From positions 345,622 through 383,651 of the forward strand of contig NZ_SPQG01000003.1 in NCBI RefSeq assembly GCF_004944975.1: DNA of 38,030 bases, given 5' to 3'. Of this stretch, positions 1 through 9,506 are shown piece by piece. A program made the translations under genes and the position numbers. The stretch's first letter is position 1. Each line of letters starts with the position of its first letter. Source of the stretch: Halorhabdus amylolytica (GTDB taxonomy: Archaea; Halobacteriota; Halobacteria; Halobacteriales; Haloarculaceae). The notes under the pieces were generated by a model, which was not told the origin of the DNA, ran no database searches, and saw only the letters and a list, made by a program, of their open reading frames with translations.

Positions 1-1
1 C

Positions 2-295
2 TACTTCACGCTGGAACACACGGGCGGGGATGCGGCCAATCCGGACAACTTGGTCATAAGTGTCGATGGTACGGAACAGAGTTTCTCTCCGTCTGATTCG
101 GACGTGTATGGCATGTCCGATGAATTGACGGCCGGGACGACTATCGGCATGAATAGTTCTGCTGGCACTGGTTCTGGACTTCCCAGTCCAAACGTAACGA
201 TCGCCAACGACCCAGAAGGTGTCGACCAGCTACAACTCATCTGGGAGAACCCGGAAAGCGACCAGACTCAAGTCATCAGCGACTTCGACGGATAA
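2..295 (+). CDS. C-terminal part of a secreted pilin-like protein (5' end outside window)
   Basis: An open frame enters from the left edge and ends with TAA at 293-295; only the last 97 residues are visible. The fragment is acidic and rich in Asp, Ser, Thr and Gly, with pieces such as YFTLEHTGGD near its start and LQLIWENPESDQ near its end. That is how the C-terminal beta domain of haloarchaeal type IV pilin-like proteins (N-terminal pilin domain family) usually reads: a short statement about a charge or ordering vector followed by a solvent-exposed acidic tail. The diagnostic hydrophobic pilin signal would be upstream and cannot be seen, so the family is an inference. It could equally be another secreted haloarchaeal beta-sandwich protein. 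Confidence 0.6.
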   Translation, partial: YFTLEHTGGDAANPDNLVISVDGTEQSFSPSDSDVYGMSDELTAGTTIGMNSSAGTGSGLPSPNVTIANDPEGVDQLQLIWENPESDQTQVISDFDG

Positions 296-316
296 CGGCG
301 TAGCAGTCTTCTCGCG

Positions 317-325
317 GTTTTTATC
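317..325 (+). promoter_or_regulatory. AT-rich TATA-like box in a GC-rich gap
   Basis: The run GTTTTTATC stands out in otherwise GC-rich sequence between the pilin-like gene and the small membrane protein gene. It would suit a plus-strand start near 345-350. The only frame there begins with TTG at 349 and soon runs antisense to the membrane protein gene, so what it drives, if anything, is unclear. Confidence 0.25.
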
Positions 326-450
326 GCACGCCCGCGACCACTTGGTACTTGGTAGCCCGTGTCGCGCGGCCGGGACTCGCGGACGTGCCGGCGCTCCTCG
401 GCGAGTGCGCGCAGTACTCCGGGGGGCCGTCTGGGAGGGTCCCTCTGCTC

Positions 451-687
451 TCAGTCGGTCACGGACTCGTCCTCGACGGGTGCCGTGGCGGCGGCGACCG
501 CACTCTCGATGCCCCGAAACAGACCGTGGACCGCGACGAACAGCCCCAGCACGAAGATCGCACCGATGACGATGAGTTCGTCGAGGTAGTTGACCGTCGT
601 CGCAACGCCGTACGTCAGCAGGGCAACGACGGTCCCGATGACGACTTGCAGGGCAGGGAGGGCGTGGGACATGGACGTCCGTTCCAT
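451..687 (-). CDS. Small two-helix membrane protein, unknown function
   Basis: Reading leftwards from ATG at 685-687 gives a 78-residue protein; a second ATG at 670-672 would give 73 residues (MSHALPALQ...). The frame stays open up to 792, but the extra residues are basic and look non-coding. Two hydrophobic stretches are clear: LQVVIGTVVALLTYGVATTV and LIVIGAIFVLGLFVAVHGLF, followed by an acidic tail (APVEDESVTD). It is therefore probably a small integral membrane protein with both ends on the same side. No motif points to a function. It is transcribed towards the pilin-like gene and appears to stand alone. Confidence 0.6.
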   Translation of the reverse strand: MERTSMSHALPALQVVIGTVVALLTYGVATTVNYLDELIVIGAIFVLGLFVAVHGLFRGIESAVAAATAPVEDESVTD

Positions 688-845
688 CACGGGGACAAAG
701 ATGGTTGTGTTTGAGCGGCGTGTCGTGTGATCCGTCGTCTTGACCCGTCTGCTCGCTGAGCGTCCCGATACGTCAATATCGGTAGTTCCCACCGGGTCAG
801 CGGATAGTCACAACTGATGAGGTTACGTTCTCAGGAAGCGTCGGG

Positions 846-1529
846 ATGGGTGTTGTGAAATGTCTATACCATCCAGACACTATTCTTACGGCCGCGAACC
901 TTGAAACCTTAGCGCTTGATCTGCTCGCAGAGATACCGATCCCCGGAGTCGAAGGCTGCGGCTTCGACTCCGGAATCATCCGGCAGACACTCCTCCAAGC
1001 CGCTGTCGATACGAAGTCCATCAAGGCCGTCACCGATACCACTCGTGGAACGTACTCCGACGACTACACACTCGCACAGCTTCTCACCGTTCCACCCCAC
1101 GAACGCGAAGCCGTCGTCAACAGACTGTTCGCAAAGCAGGCTGCGATGACCCTCGGCCCCGGCCCGAGGATCATCTACCTGGACTTCGTCGATATCCACT
1201 ATCACGGCTGTCCACACGCTGATGACGGCGAACTCTGCAACACGAAACTCCGGGATGGCACCTGCCAGTGCCATCGTTACCTCGCTGGATTCGTCCTCTG
1301 TCGGGCGAGACCGCTTGTCGTCGCAGCCACGTCCGTCCGTGGTGACGAACCCAAAAGCGACGCGGTCGAGCGCCTGCTCGACCACGTCACAGTCCTCCCA
1401 TTCGATGTCGCTGGTCTTCTCGCAGACCGTGGCTTCGACGACGGCACGTCGATCGAACATCTGGATACGGTTTCACCAGTCGTTCTTCCGGTCATCCGCC
1501 GTGGCAAACAGATAGCCGAGATTCTGTGA
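846..1529 (+). pseudogene. ISH3-family (DDE) transposase, 3'-truncated
   Basis: The 227-residue frame looks like the N-terminal and central part of an ISH3-type transposase, enzymes of about 390 residues common in haloarchaea. The first catalytic Asp lies in IIYLDFVDIHYHG (about residues 108-120). The second lies in GLLADRGFDDGTSIEHL (about 190-206), followed by the strand VVLPVIRRGK typical of the family. A stop follows directly after RGKQIAEIL. The C-terminal third with the catalytic Glu and the YREK-like region is missing, and no continuation in another frame was recognised in 1530-1786. No clear terminal inverted repeats were found. It is therefore an inactive IS remnant. The match is from memory of the family, so the exact IS type is less certain than the DDE transposase assignment. 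Confidence 0.75.
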
Positions 1530-1786
1530 CGCGCTCAATACCCATCAAACCTGGAAACAGCGGCGAACTCACAACGTGCTCTCCATCTTCGATTAAACTC
1601 CCTCTTCGCACGCCAATTGGCCGCTTCCACTGGGATTCGAGAGTTCTCCGTCACGGGGGAGAAATACAACAAGAGATGAACAATTTCAGCAGTTACTAGT
1701 ATCGTGCCGACATAGTGACGAACAGAGCCGAGCGACGGGCAGAAACTGGCCCAGCGGTCCAGAAGTCGCCCGCCCCGGTACCATCC

Positions 1787-4036
1787 ATGACAGATCCAGA
1801 GACACCAATGGACGCGGCCGTACCGACGAGCGAGCGAATCGAGTCGTTGATCGACCGGCTCACGCTCGAAGAGAAGATCGACTTGATCCACGGCGGGATC
1901 GATCCGGACGGACTGGCGACCGGGTACGTTCCGCCAGTCGAGCGTCTCGGGATCCCGGCGCTGTCGATGGTCGACGGCCCGATGGGTGTTCGGGACGTGA
2001 CGGCGACCGCCTTCCCGGCCTCGATCGCGTTGGCCTCGGCGTGGGATACCGACCTCGCCTACGAACAGGGCGAGGCACTCGGACGTGAGGTGCTGGGCGC
2101 TGGCCACGACGTGTTGCTGGCCCCGGGATTCAACATCGTTCGCGTTCCCCAGTGCGGGCGGACGTTCGAGTACTACAGCGAGGATCCCCATTTGTCGAGT
2201 CGGCTGGCGACCGAGACCGTCGAGGGCGTCCAGGATGCGGGCGCGATCGCCACCGCAAAACACTACGTCGCAAATAATCAAGAGCAGGATCGTCACGCCG
2301 TCAGCGCGGAGGTGAGCGAACGTGCCCTGCGCGAGATCTACTTGCCGGCCTTCGAGGCCGCCGTCGAGGAGGCCGACGTGGGCTCGGTCATGGCTGCCTA
2401 CAACCAGATTAACGGAACCTATGCGACCGAGCACGAGTGGTTGCTGTCAGACGTGCTCAAAGACGAGTGGGATTTCGACGGGTACGTCGTCAGCGACTGG
2501 TGGGCGACGACCGACGGGGTCGCGGCCGCCAACGCCGGCCTGGACGTGGACATGCCGGGAGTCCCTCTCCACGAGTGGCACGTCGAGGGCAGTCCCGTGC
2601 ACGACCTGATCGGTACGCTTCCCGACAGCTTCCCCAAGGGAACGCTCGCGAAACTCGCCGCCAGTCCGTGGCTCCCCGAGGGTGCCAATCCGAACCTCTT
2701 CGAAGAGAGTGTCTTCGGCGAGAGTCTCCGTGAGGCGGTCGAACGCGGGAAAGTCCCGGAGACGACGATCGACGGGAAGGTCCGTCGTGTCTTCGGACAG
2801 ATGGAACGGTTCGGTATCTTCGACGACGACCAACCAGACGGGGCTCTCGACGCGCCGGAACATCACGACCTCGCGCGCCGCGTCGCCGAGCGCGGAGCGG
2901 TCCTCCTGCGGAACGAGGAGGCGACGCTGCCGCTATCTGAAGATCTCGACTCGATCGCCGTGATCGGACCGAACGCCGAGACAGCCAAGATCGGCGGCGG
3001 CGGGAGTTCCGAAGTAACCCCAGCAGCGTCGATCGGCCCCCTTTCCGGTATCCGGGAACGCGTCGACGGTGGGACGACGGTCGAGTTCGCCCGCGGTGTC
3101 GAGCGCATTGAAGATCCTCACGACGCCGAAGGGGGCATTCTGGACCTCGGTGTGTCGGCGTCCGACGGGCCGGGCCTGAACGACGACGGTGAGGTTCCCG
3201 AGATCGGGGACGCCGTGGCTGCGGCTCGACGGGTCGACGTGACGGTTGTGGTCGTCCAGGATGACGCGACCGAGAGCGAGGATCGCTCGCTGTGGCTCCC
3301 CGGCGATCAGGACGAACTCGTCGCTCGCGTCGCCGACGTCGCAGACCGGACCGTGGTCGTCTGTAACACCGGGGGGCCGATCCGGATGCCCTGGGCCGGT
3401 GACGTCGAAGCGATCGTCGAGACGTGGTACCCCGGCCAGGAGGACGGCCACGTCACCGCATCAGTGCTGTTCGGCGACGTCGATCCGGGCGGTCGTCTGC
3501 CAGTCACGTTCGGTCGTCGGATCGACGACTACCCGGCCGCGACCGAGGAACGATACCCCGGTGTGGGTCTCCAAGCCGAGTACGGCGAGGGTGTCTTCGT
3601 CGGGTATCGACACTTCGACGCCGAGAACGTCAAACCGGAGTACCCCTTCGGCCACGGCCTCAGTTACACCGACTTCGAGTACACCGACGTGTCCGTCAAG
3701 TCCGGAGACAGCCCCGAAGCGACCGTGGAAGTGACCGTCGAGAACGTCGGCGAGCGCGAGGGACGGGATGTCGTGCAGGTCTACGTCGGCCCGGAAGACC
3801 CAGCTACTCCGCGACCGCCGAAAGAACTGGCTGCTTTCGAATCCGTCGCCCTGGAGGCAGGTGGGCAGACGACCGTCGAGTTGGAGATCGAATCACGGGC
3901 GTTCGCCTACTACGACGAGGACGACGGTGCCTGGACGGTGCCCGATGGCGAGTACACGATTTTCGTCGGGCGGTCGGCCCGGAACGTTCTCGCCGAAGCG
4001 TCCGTCACAGTGTCGGAAACGACGCCCCTCGAGTGA
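1787..4036 (+). CDS. Glycoside hydrolase family 3 (beta-glucosidase-like)
   Basis: The 749-residue protein has the full three-domain GH3 layout: an N-terminal TIM barrel, a C-terminal alpha/beta sandwich and a fibronectin type III-like domain. Visible motifs are [12 protein letters not shown] near the start, the [13 protein letters not shown] segment with the substrate-binding Lys-His, and YVVSDWWA carrying the Asp nucleophile. Next comes [10 protein letters not shown] opening the second domain, with [21 protein letters not shown] opening the FnIII-like domain. There is no signal peptide, so it should act in the cytoplasm on imported beta-linked oligosaccharides, releasing terminal sugars. 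Substrate cannot be told from sequence. The frame is open from a GTG at 1715, but the added residues are not family-like, so the ATG at 1787 was chosen (another ATG is at 1808). No sugar transporter is adjacent. Confidence 0.9.
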   Translation: MTDPETPMDAAVPTSERIESLIDRLTLEEKIDLIHGGIDPDGLATGYVPPVERLGIPALSMVDGPMGVRDVTATAFPASIALASAWDTDLAYEQGEALGREVLGAGHDVLLAPGFNIVRVPQCGRTFEYYSEDPHLSSRLATETVEGVQDAGAIATAKHYVANNQEQDRHAVSAEVSERALREIYLPAFEAAVEEADVGSVMAAYNQINGTYATEHEWLLSDVLKDEWDFDGYVVSDWWATTDGVAAANAGLDVDMPGVPLHEWHVEGSPVHDLIGTLPDSFPKGTLAKLAASPWLPEGANPNLFEESVFGESLREAVERGKVPETTIDGKVRRVFGQMERFGIFDDDQPDGALDAPEHHDLARRVAERGAVLLRNEEATLPLSEDLDSIAVIGPNAETAKIGGGGSSEVTPAASIGPLSGIRERVDGGTTVEFARGVERIEDPHDAEGGILDLGVSASDGPGLNDDGEVPEIGDAVAAARRVDVTVVVVQDDATESEDRSLWLPGDQDELVARVADVADRTVVVCNTGGPIRMPWAGDVEAIVETWYPGQEDGHVTASVLFGDVDPGGRLPVTFGRRIDDYPAATEERYPGVGLQAEYGEGVFVGYRHFDAENVKPEYPFGHGLSYTDFEYTDVSVKSGDSPEATVEVTVENVGEREGRDVVQVYVGPEDPATPRPPKELAAFESVALEAGGQTTVELEIESRAFAYYDEDDGAWTVPDGEYTIFVGRSARNVLAEASVTVSETTPLE

Positions 4037-4133
4037 GGACAGGAACAGGAGTCCGGTCGAAACCGCCCGCAGAACCGGCGAAGCGGTACCCCGGGGACAA
4101 CAACTATGCCGGTCGGGTCCGTCGCTTGCGGGT

Positions 4134-4523
4134 ATGGCGCAAACGTACGATCGCGGGGCCGTCGAGGACATCGGCCGCTGGCGGGAGTTTTCCGCAGGCA
4201 TGTGGGCCTGGGTGCTCCACAAGTTCACCGGCTGGGTCCTCGTCGGCTACCTCTTTACGCACATCGCCGTGCTCAGTACCGCGACCGGCGGGGCCGACCT
4301 CTATACAGGTACTTTACAGGGGCTGGAAGCACTGGTGGTCGTGCGCCTGCTCGAGGTCGGCCTGCTCGCGGTCGCCGTCTTCCACATCCTCAACGGGATC
4401 CGATTGCTGTTCGTCGACCTCGGACTCGGACTCGAACGACAGGATCAGACCTTCTACGCGTCGCTGGTCGTCACGGGGGCGATCGCCGTCGCCAGCGTCC
4501 CGACGTTCCTCGCGGGGGTGTGA
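4134..4523 (+). CDS. sdhC: Succinate dehydrogenase membrane subunit SdhC (cytochrome b556)
   Basis: This 129-residue membrane protein opens the sdhCDBA operon. Three hydrophobic helices are visible: [42 protein letters not shown] and a last one near [20 protein letters not shown]. The LHKFTG segment is the family signature near the quinone/haem site, and the His of YLFTHIAVL is a candidate haem ligand. SdhC and SdhD anchor the SdhA/SdhB head to the membrane and pass electrons to the quinone (menaquinone in haloarchaea). The gene starts at ATG 4134, 97 bp after the GH3 stop. The stop is followed after 3 bp by sdhD, so the four genes are almost certainly one transcript. Confidence 0.92.
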   Translation: MAQTYDRGAVEDIGRWREFSAGMWAWVLHKFTGWVLVGYLFTHIAVLSTATGGADLYTGTLQGLEALVVVRLLEVGLLAVAVFHILNGIRLLFVDLGLGLERQDQTFYASLVVTGAIAVASVPTFLAGV

Positions 4524-4526
4524 TCC

Positions 4527-4895
4527 ATGGCTGAATACTACTCTTCGTTCAGCAAGGGCGGTCGAATGTGGTTCCTTCAGCGGATCACTGCAGTGATCCT
4601 GATCGGAACACTCGCCTTTCACTTCTTCCTGTTGCACTTCGTCAACCACGCAGCCGAGATCACCTTCGCCGGCACGCAGGCCCGGATGAGCCAGGTGGGC
4701 TATTTCCTCACGATGATCGTCTTCCTGATCGCGGCGACGTTCCACGGCGTCAACGGCGTCTACAACGCCCTGGTCAATCAGGGCATCTCCGGGACGCCCA
4801 AACGCGTCGCCAGGTATGGCCTGGCGCTGGCGAGCTTGCTGTTGATCGCGCAGGGAATCCGCGTCGCCTTCGCAATGGCGGGGTTCAGCCTATGA
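4527..4895 (+). CDS. sdhD: Succinate dehydrogenase membrane subunit SdhD
   Basis: The 122-residue second membrane anchor has three hydrophobic helices. The first includes ITAVILIGTLAFHFFLLHFV, the second VGYFLTMIVFLIAATFHGVNGV and the third YGLALASLLLIAQGIRVAF. The opening FSKGGRMWFLQRITAV matches the usual SdhD N-terminus. His residues in helices one and two (HFFLLH, FHG) are candidate haem or quinone-site residues. The start ATG lies 3 bp after sdhC. The last codons overlap the sdhB start as ATGA at 4892-4895, which implies translational coupling and equal amounts of the two subunits. Confidence 0.9.
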   Translation: MAEYYSSFSKGGRMWFLQRITAVILIGTLAFHFFLLHFVNHAAEITFAGTQARMSQVGYFLTMIVFLIAATFHGVNGVYNALVNQGISGTPKRVARYGLALASLLLIAQGIRVAFAMAGFSL

Positions 4896-5860
4896 GTGCC
4901 GAAACCGACGCCGAGACGGAACCAGAGGCAAAAGCGGAAGTCGAGACAGAGCCAGAGGCGGAGGTCGACGCCGACGCCGGGACGGCAGCTGATCCCGAAC
5001 CGGCCGACACCGAACCGGAACCGTCCGTTCCCGACGCCGGCTCGGAGTCCCACCAGGAGCGACGGATGCGTGAAAAGGACGAACGGGCGCTTGCCCGAGA
5101 GGAGGCGGCCGCGGACGCGGCAGCCCAGGACATCGAGACCGTCGAGATCCGAGTCTATCGCTACGATCCGGAAGTCGAAGGCAAGACGACGCCCCGCTTC
5201 GACGCGTTCCACGTCCCCGTCGAAGAGGGGATGACGGTGCTCGATGCGTTGATCTACGCCCGCGACGAGTTCGACTCGAGTTTGACCTTCCGACACTCCT
5301 GTCGGCAGGGCGTCTGTGGCTCGGACGCGCTGTTCGTCAACGGCTCCCAGAGACTCGGTTGTCAGACCCAGATCGCGGATCTCGACACGCCGGTCCAGAT
5401 CGAACCGCTTCCCCACCGAGAGGTCGTCAAGGACCTCGTGGTGGACATGCAGCACTTCTACGAGCAGATGGACGCCGTCGAGCCCTTCTTCGATCCGGAC
5501 GAAGAACCCGACGACAGTTTCGAAGAACAACGCCAGACGCGGGAGAACCGCGAGAAGATCAAACTCTCGACGCGGTGTATTCAGTGTGGGGCCTGCACAT
5601 CGTCGTGTAACGTTGCCGCAGGAGACAACCAGTACCTCGGCCCGGCGGCGATCAACAAGGCCTATCGCTTTATCATGGACGAACGGGAGGGCGAACAACG
5701 TCGGAAGGAACGCTTAGAGATCGTCGAACAGGAACACGGCGTCTGGCGGTGTCAGACCCAGTTCTCCTGTACGGAGGTCTGTCCGAAGGACATCCCGCTG
5801 ACCGAGCACATCCAGGAACTGAAACGCGAAGCGATCAAGGAAGACATTAAATTCTGGTGA
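4892..5860 (+). CDS. sdhB: Succinate dehydrogenase iron-sulfur subunit SdhB, with long acidic N-terminal extension
   Basis: SdhB carries electrons from the SdhA flavin to the quinone through three iron-sulfur clusters. The plant-type [2Fe-2S] site is CRQGVCGSDALFVNG...C. The [4Fe-4S] site is CIQCGACTSSC, and the third cluster is formed by the last Cys of that group with C(5)C(3)C in CQTQFSCTEVCPKDIP. The protein has 322 residues. The family core begins only near residue 83 (ETVEIRVYRYDPEVEG). Before it lies an extension made largely of Glu, Asp, Ala, Pro and Thr, then a charged predicted helix (ERRMREKDERALAREEAAAD). The start at 4892 overlaps sdhD by 4 bp, so the extension is probably translated rather than a wrong start. 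A later start would have to lie well inside the frame. Confidence 0.93.
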   Translation: MSAETDAETEPEAKAEVETEPEAEVDADAGTAADPEPADTEPEPSVPDAGSESHQERRMREKDERALAREEAAADAAAQDIETVEIRVYRYDPEVEGKTTPRFDAFHVPVEEGMTVLDALIYARDEFDSSLTFRHSCRQGVCGSDALFVNGSQRLGCQTQIADLDTPVQIEPLPHREVVKDLVVDMQHFYEQMDAVEPFFDPDEEPDDSFEEQRQTRENREKIKLSTRCIQCGACTSSCNVAAGDNQYLGPAAINKAYRFIMDEREGEQRRKERLEIVEQEHGVWRCQTQFSCTEVCPKDIPLTEHIQELKREAIKEDIKFW

Positions 5861-5865
5861 TTACA

Positions 5866-7707
5866 ATGTACGAACACGACGTTATCGTCGTCGGCGCGGG
5901 CGGCGCGGGTCTCCGGGCGGCGATCGCGGCCGCCGAGGAAGGCGCGGACGTGGCCATCGTCACGAAGCTCCATCCCGTCAGGAGTCACACGGGCGCGGCA
6001 GAAGGTGGGATCAACGCCGCGCTTCAGGAGGACGATTCCTGGCAGGATCACGCTTACGACACCATGAAGGGCTCGGACTTCCTGGGTGACGCCCCGGCGA
6101 TCGAGACCCTCACGAAGGACGCCCGGGAGGACGTCATCCAGCTGGAACACTGGGGGATGCCATTCTCCCGCGAGGAGGACGGCACGGTCTCCCAGCGGCC
6201 CTTCGGCGGTCTCTCGTACCCCCGGACGACCTACGCGGGCGCGGAGACCGGCCACCACCTGCTGCACACGATGTACGAGCAGGTGGTCAAGCGGGGTATC
6301 GAGGTCTACGAGGAGTGGTACGTCACCGACCTCGCGGTGACTGACGAGGACGATCCCGAGGAACGGACCTGCCACGGCGTCGCCGCATACGACATCAAGA
6401 ATGGCGATATCGAGGGATTTCACGCCCGCGACGGCGTGATCCTGGCGACTGGCGGACTCGGCCAGGTGTTCGATCACACGACGAACGCGGTCGCCAACAC
6501 CGGCGACGGCCAGGCCATGGCCTACCGCGCCGGAGTCCCCCTAGAGGACATGGAGTTTGTCCAATTCCATCCCACGTCGTTGCCCTCGACAGGCGTGCTC
6601 ATCTCCGAGGCCGTCCGGGGGGAGGGCGGCATCCTTTACAATTCGGAGGGCGAGCGGTTCATGTTCGAGTACGGCTACGCCAACAACGAGGGCGAACTTG
6701 CTTCCCGTGACGTGGTCTCCCGGGCGGAACTCACCGAAGTCAACGAGGGCCGCGGGATCGAAGACGAGTACGTCCATCTTGACATGCGTCACCTCGGCGA
6801 GGAGCGTATCATGGATCGCTTAGAGAACATCCTCCACCTCGCGGCGGACTTCGAGGGCGTCGACGGCTTAGAGGAGCCGATGCCGGTCAAACCCGGCCAG
6901 CACTACCAGATGGGCGGCATCGAGACCGACGAGAACGGCGAGACCTGCATCGAGGGGCTGTACGCCGCCGGGGAGTGTGCCTGCGTCTCCGTTCACGGGG
7001 CGAACCGACTCGGTGGCAATGCCCTCCCCGAACTGTTCGTCTTCGGCAAGCGCGCGGGCTATCACGCGGCAGGTCGGGACATGAAGACGGCCGAGATCCC
7101 GACCGGTCCCTCCGCCCGGAGTGAAACGAGCGATGTAAGTCCGGCAGTCGAGCCCGGCGCGATCGAACCCGGTACTAACGGGACAAACGAGGACGCCGTG
7201 GCCGACGGCGGTGCCCTCGCCGATCCGGAAACGGTCGTCGAGCGGGAAGTCGAGGGCGAACGCGATCACATCGAAGGTCTCCTCGAACGGGACGGGACCA
7301 ACCACGCCGACATCCGGGCGGACGTCCAGGAGACGATGACGGAGTACGTCAACGTCTTCCGGACCGAGGAAGGGATCGAGACGGCGCTCGAAGACCTTCA
7401 GGAGGCCCGTCGCGACTATCAAGACGTCGCCGTCGAGGACCCTTCCCGGACGTTCAACACCGACCTCATCCACACCTTAGAGACGCGCAACATCATCGAC
7501 CTCGCGGAGACGATCGCGCTGGGTGCGCTGGCACGCACGGAGTTCCGCGGCGCTCACTGGCGGGCCGAACACCAGACCCGCAAGGACGACGAGTGGCTCA
7601 AACACACGATGATCGCCTGGAACGACGGCGACCTGGATCTCTATTACGTCCCTGTGATCCTCGAGGGCGAGGACAAGACCTACGAGCCGGTCGATCGGAG
7701 TTACTGA
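5866..7707 (+). CDS. sdhA: Succinate dehydrogenase flavoprotein subunit SdhA
   Basis: The 613-residue catalytic subunit oxidises succinate to fumarate in the citric acid cycle. The FAD-binding Rossmann motif VVGAGGAGLRAA is at residues 8-19. His41 in RSHTGAAEGGINAAL is the expected site of covalent FAD attachment. The dicarboxylate-site block is HPTSLPSTGVLISEAVRGEGG, and HGANRLGGNALPELFVFGKRAG closes the FAD domain. A low-complexity insert (about residues 410-470, rich in Glu, Pro, Thr and Asp) splits the end of the FAD domain from the C-terminal helical domain, as is common in haloarchaeal SdhA. ATG at 5866 gives the usual MYEHDVIVVG start, 5 bp after the sdhB stop. A GTG at 5857 is in frame but overlaps sdhB and is less likely. 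Confidence 0.95.
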   Translation: MYEHDVIVVGAGGAGLRAAIAAAEEGADVAIVTKLHPVRSHTGAAEGGINAALQEDDSWQDHAYDTMKGSDFLGDAPAIETLTKDAREDVIQLEHWGMPFSREEDGTVSQRPFGGLSYPRTTYAGAETGHHLLHTMYEQVVKRGIEVYEEWYVTDLAVTDEDDPEERTCHGVAAYDIKNGDIEGFHARDGVILATGGLGQVFDHTTNAVANTGDGQAMAYRAGVPLEDMEFVQFHPTSLPSTGVLISEAVRGEGGILYNSEGERFMFEYGYANNEGELASRDVVSRAELTEVNEGRGIEDEYVHLDMRHLGEERIMDRLENILHLAADFEGVDGLEEPMPVKPGQHYQMGGIETDENGETCIEGLYAAGECACVSVHGANRLGGNALPELFVFGKRAGYHAAGRDMKTAEIPTGPSARSETSDVSPAVEPGAIEPGTNGTNEDAVADGGALADPETVVEREVEGERDHIEGLLERDGTNHADIRADVQETMTEYVNVFRTEEGIETALEDLQEARRDYQDVAVEDPSRTFNTDLIHTLETRNIIDLAETIALGALARTEFRGAHWRAEHQTRKDDEWLKHTMIAWNDGDLDLYYVPVILEGEDKTYEPVDRSY

Positions 7708-7887
7708 GAGGGCACGGAGCACCTGTTTGTCGAACGTGCCTACCGAAGCGGAAAATGGCAGTGATGGCTAGGAGCATACGGAACTATTGTGAGAAGTCGA
7801 AGGGTGTCGGACACACACCACGACTCCACTGAGCGATCGGTGACACCACGAAGCACCTGAGGGACAATACCAGCAAAGGTCGGAGCT

Positions 7888-9366
7888 TCAAACAAAATCG
7901 CCAAGCCCGGTCTGTTCATCGTCGTCAGCTGCCTGGTCGTCGGCAGTCGAGCTATCGTCAGTCTCGCTTTTCCCACCTGGCTCCTCGTCCGCGCTCTCGG
8001 AAGCACTCGCAGCCGACTCGGTCTCGGTCGAGCCCCCGTCGTCGTTCATCCCCTCACCCGGTTCGAAGGCCCCTTCGGAAGCGTCGACGGCCGCTTGTTC
8101 CCGCAGTTGTTGGGCGTCCTCGACGATCGATTGGACCTTGTTGGTGTCCTCGCCGCTGCCCGTGACGAAGGCAACGTGTTCGGGTTCGAGATCGTAGCGG
8201 GCGGCCATCGCCACCGTCAGCTCGCGGTTCTTACAGTGGTGGGTCATCGTCTCCAGATAGGGGACGACCTCACGACGGGCCGTACTCATGCTGACACCGT
8301 TGGTCCGGGCGATCGCCCGTGCCACGTCGTCTCGCGTCGATCGTGCCCCTTTTGTCCGCCCGAGTTTCGACCAGTAACTCGGCGGGCCGTAACGCGTCCA
8401 GCCACCTTTCTCGCCGTCCCGCGCGGCGGCGACGCCGGCGGTCATGTTATCGGCGGCGTACCGCCAGAAGGAGTAGTTCTGGGTGGCCCGGACGCGGCCG
8501 AGCCATCGATCCGCCGTCGAGAGCGATCGGTACGCGTTCGCGAGCTCGGTCCCCTCGTAGTCCTTGGGCATGTTGTCCTCGATCCAGGAGATGAGATCGT
8601 CGGGCGTCTCGTCGACGTCGTAAGATTCCTCTAAGGCCTCCTGGGCGTCGGCTTCCTTGAGAACGGAGTCAAGATAGTCGAAGATACCAGTCGTCCGGTC
8701 GCGCTGGCCGGTGACGACGTCCTCGCTGGTCAGTGTCTCCTCGCCCTCGGCGATCGCCTGGAGGTCCTTGATCGCCCCGCGGAGATCGCCGCCGTTCATC
8801 TCGGCGATCTCTGTGAGGGCGTTATCCTCGAAATCGATCCCCTCCTGGCGACAGATGTCCCGCAGGACGGGTACGATCGACCGCGTGGAGATGTCCCGGA
8901 ACTCGATGTCACGGCAGGCGTTCCGGAGCCCTCTGCTCATCTCGTAGAACTCGTTGGCGATCAGGACCATCGGCTGGTCGGCCTCCTTGACGAGGGCGGT
9001 GATCGCCCGCGTCCCGCCCCGATCGACGTTGCCGTGGAGATTGTCGGCCTCGTCTAAGATAACGAGTCTTCGGCCTGCTCCGCCCTCCGTAAGCGTCCCG
9101 CTTTTGGCGGCCTCACCGGCCACCCGCTCGATAACGTCTTTCGTCCGGGTGTCACTCGCGTTGAGTTCGATTGTCGGCCACTCCAGGTCCGCCGCCAGCG
9201 CGTGGGCCGCGGAGGTCTTCCCGACGCCCGGCGAACCATGAAGGATGACCGCCTCACGGTGGTCGGGCCAGGACTCGGCCCATTCCTGGAATGCGTCGCG
9301 GGCCTTGTCGTTGCCACGCACCTCCGTCAGAGTCGAGGGGCGATGTTTCTCCGTCCAATCTGCCAT
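7888..9366 (-). CDS. rfcL: Replication factor C large subunit (clamp loader)
   Basis: The protein loads the PCNA sliding clamp onto primed DNA together with the RFC small subunit. It has 492 residues. The Walker A motif GSPGVGKT is at residues 44-51 and Walker B is LVILDEADN near residue 105. A sensor region follows, then the RFC collar domain (RSLSTADRWLGRVRATQNYSFWRYAADNMT). The last 80 residues are a Ser/Glu/Asp-rich tail ending in QTGLGDFV, a good PCNA-interacting (PIP) box (Q-x-x-L-x-x-F-V) at the extreme C-terminus, as in other archaeal RfcL. The MADWTEKHRPSTLTEVRGN opening is the family N-terminus, which fixes the start. It is transcribed towards sdhA (convergent, 180 bp apart). Confidence 0.95.
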   Translation of the reverse strand: MADWTEKHRPSTLTEVRGNDKARDAFQEWAESWPDHREAVILHGSPGVGKTSAAHALAADLEWPTIELNASDTRTKDVIERVAGEAAKSGTLTEGGAGRRLVILDEADNLHGNVDRGGTRAITALVKEADQPMVLIANEFYEMSRGLRNACRDIEFRDISTRSIVPVLRDICRQEGIDFEDNALTEIAEMNGGDLRGAIKDLQAIAEGEETLTSEDVVTGQRDRTTGIFDYLDSVLKEADAQEALEESYDVDETPDDLISWIEDNMPKDYEGTELANAYRSLSTADRWLGRVRATQNYSFWRYAADNMTAGVAAARDGEKGGWTRYGPPSYWSKLGRTKGARSTRDDVARAIARTNGVSMSTARREVVPYLETMTHHCKNRELTVAMAARYDLEPEHVAFVTGSGEDTNKVQSIVEDAQQLREQAAVDASEGAFEPGEGMNDDGGSTETESAASASESADEEPGGKSETDDSSTADDQAADDDEQTGLGDFV

Positions 9367-9391
9367 CGAACGCGACTACGAGTGAGCCCTG

Positions 9392-9397
9392 TTTAGT
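9392..9397 (-). promoter_or_regulatory. Likely TATA box of rfcL
   Basis: On the minus strand the sequence reads ACTAAA here, 26-31 bp before the rfcL ATG (9364-9366). That is the spacing expected for a leaderless haloarchaeal transcript beginning at or next to the start codon. Confidence 0.45.
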
Positions 9398-9506
9398 GGT
9401 TGCGCCCTACCGACGCCACTGATCAAGCCAGACGAGTTCGTGCGTCAGTTCTTCTGGGATAGACTGCGATCCTGGATGGGGGAAACGGATCAGCGACGAA
9501 TGCGGC

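Noticed and set aside
349-714. Plus-strand frame beginning TTG-GTA with VARPGLADVPALLGE and a TATA-like box 25-30 bp before
   Set aside because: The first 30 residues look protein-like and might be a gene remnant, but the remainder is antisense to a membrane protein gene; not enough to call.
1535-2434. 299-codon minus-strand frame ending near 1535
   Set aside because: Mostly antisense to the GH3 gene; the last ~40 residues (RIPVEAANWRAKREFNRRW) look somewhat protein-like, but no start or family could be found.
3424-4596. 390-codon plus-strand frame across the GH3 end and sdhC
   Set aside because: Arg/Pro-rich with no family resemblance; it overlaps two solid genes in another frame, a GC-rich shadow.
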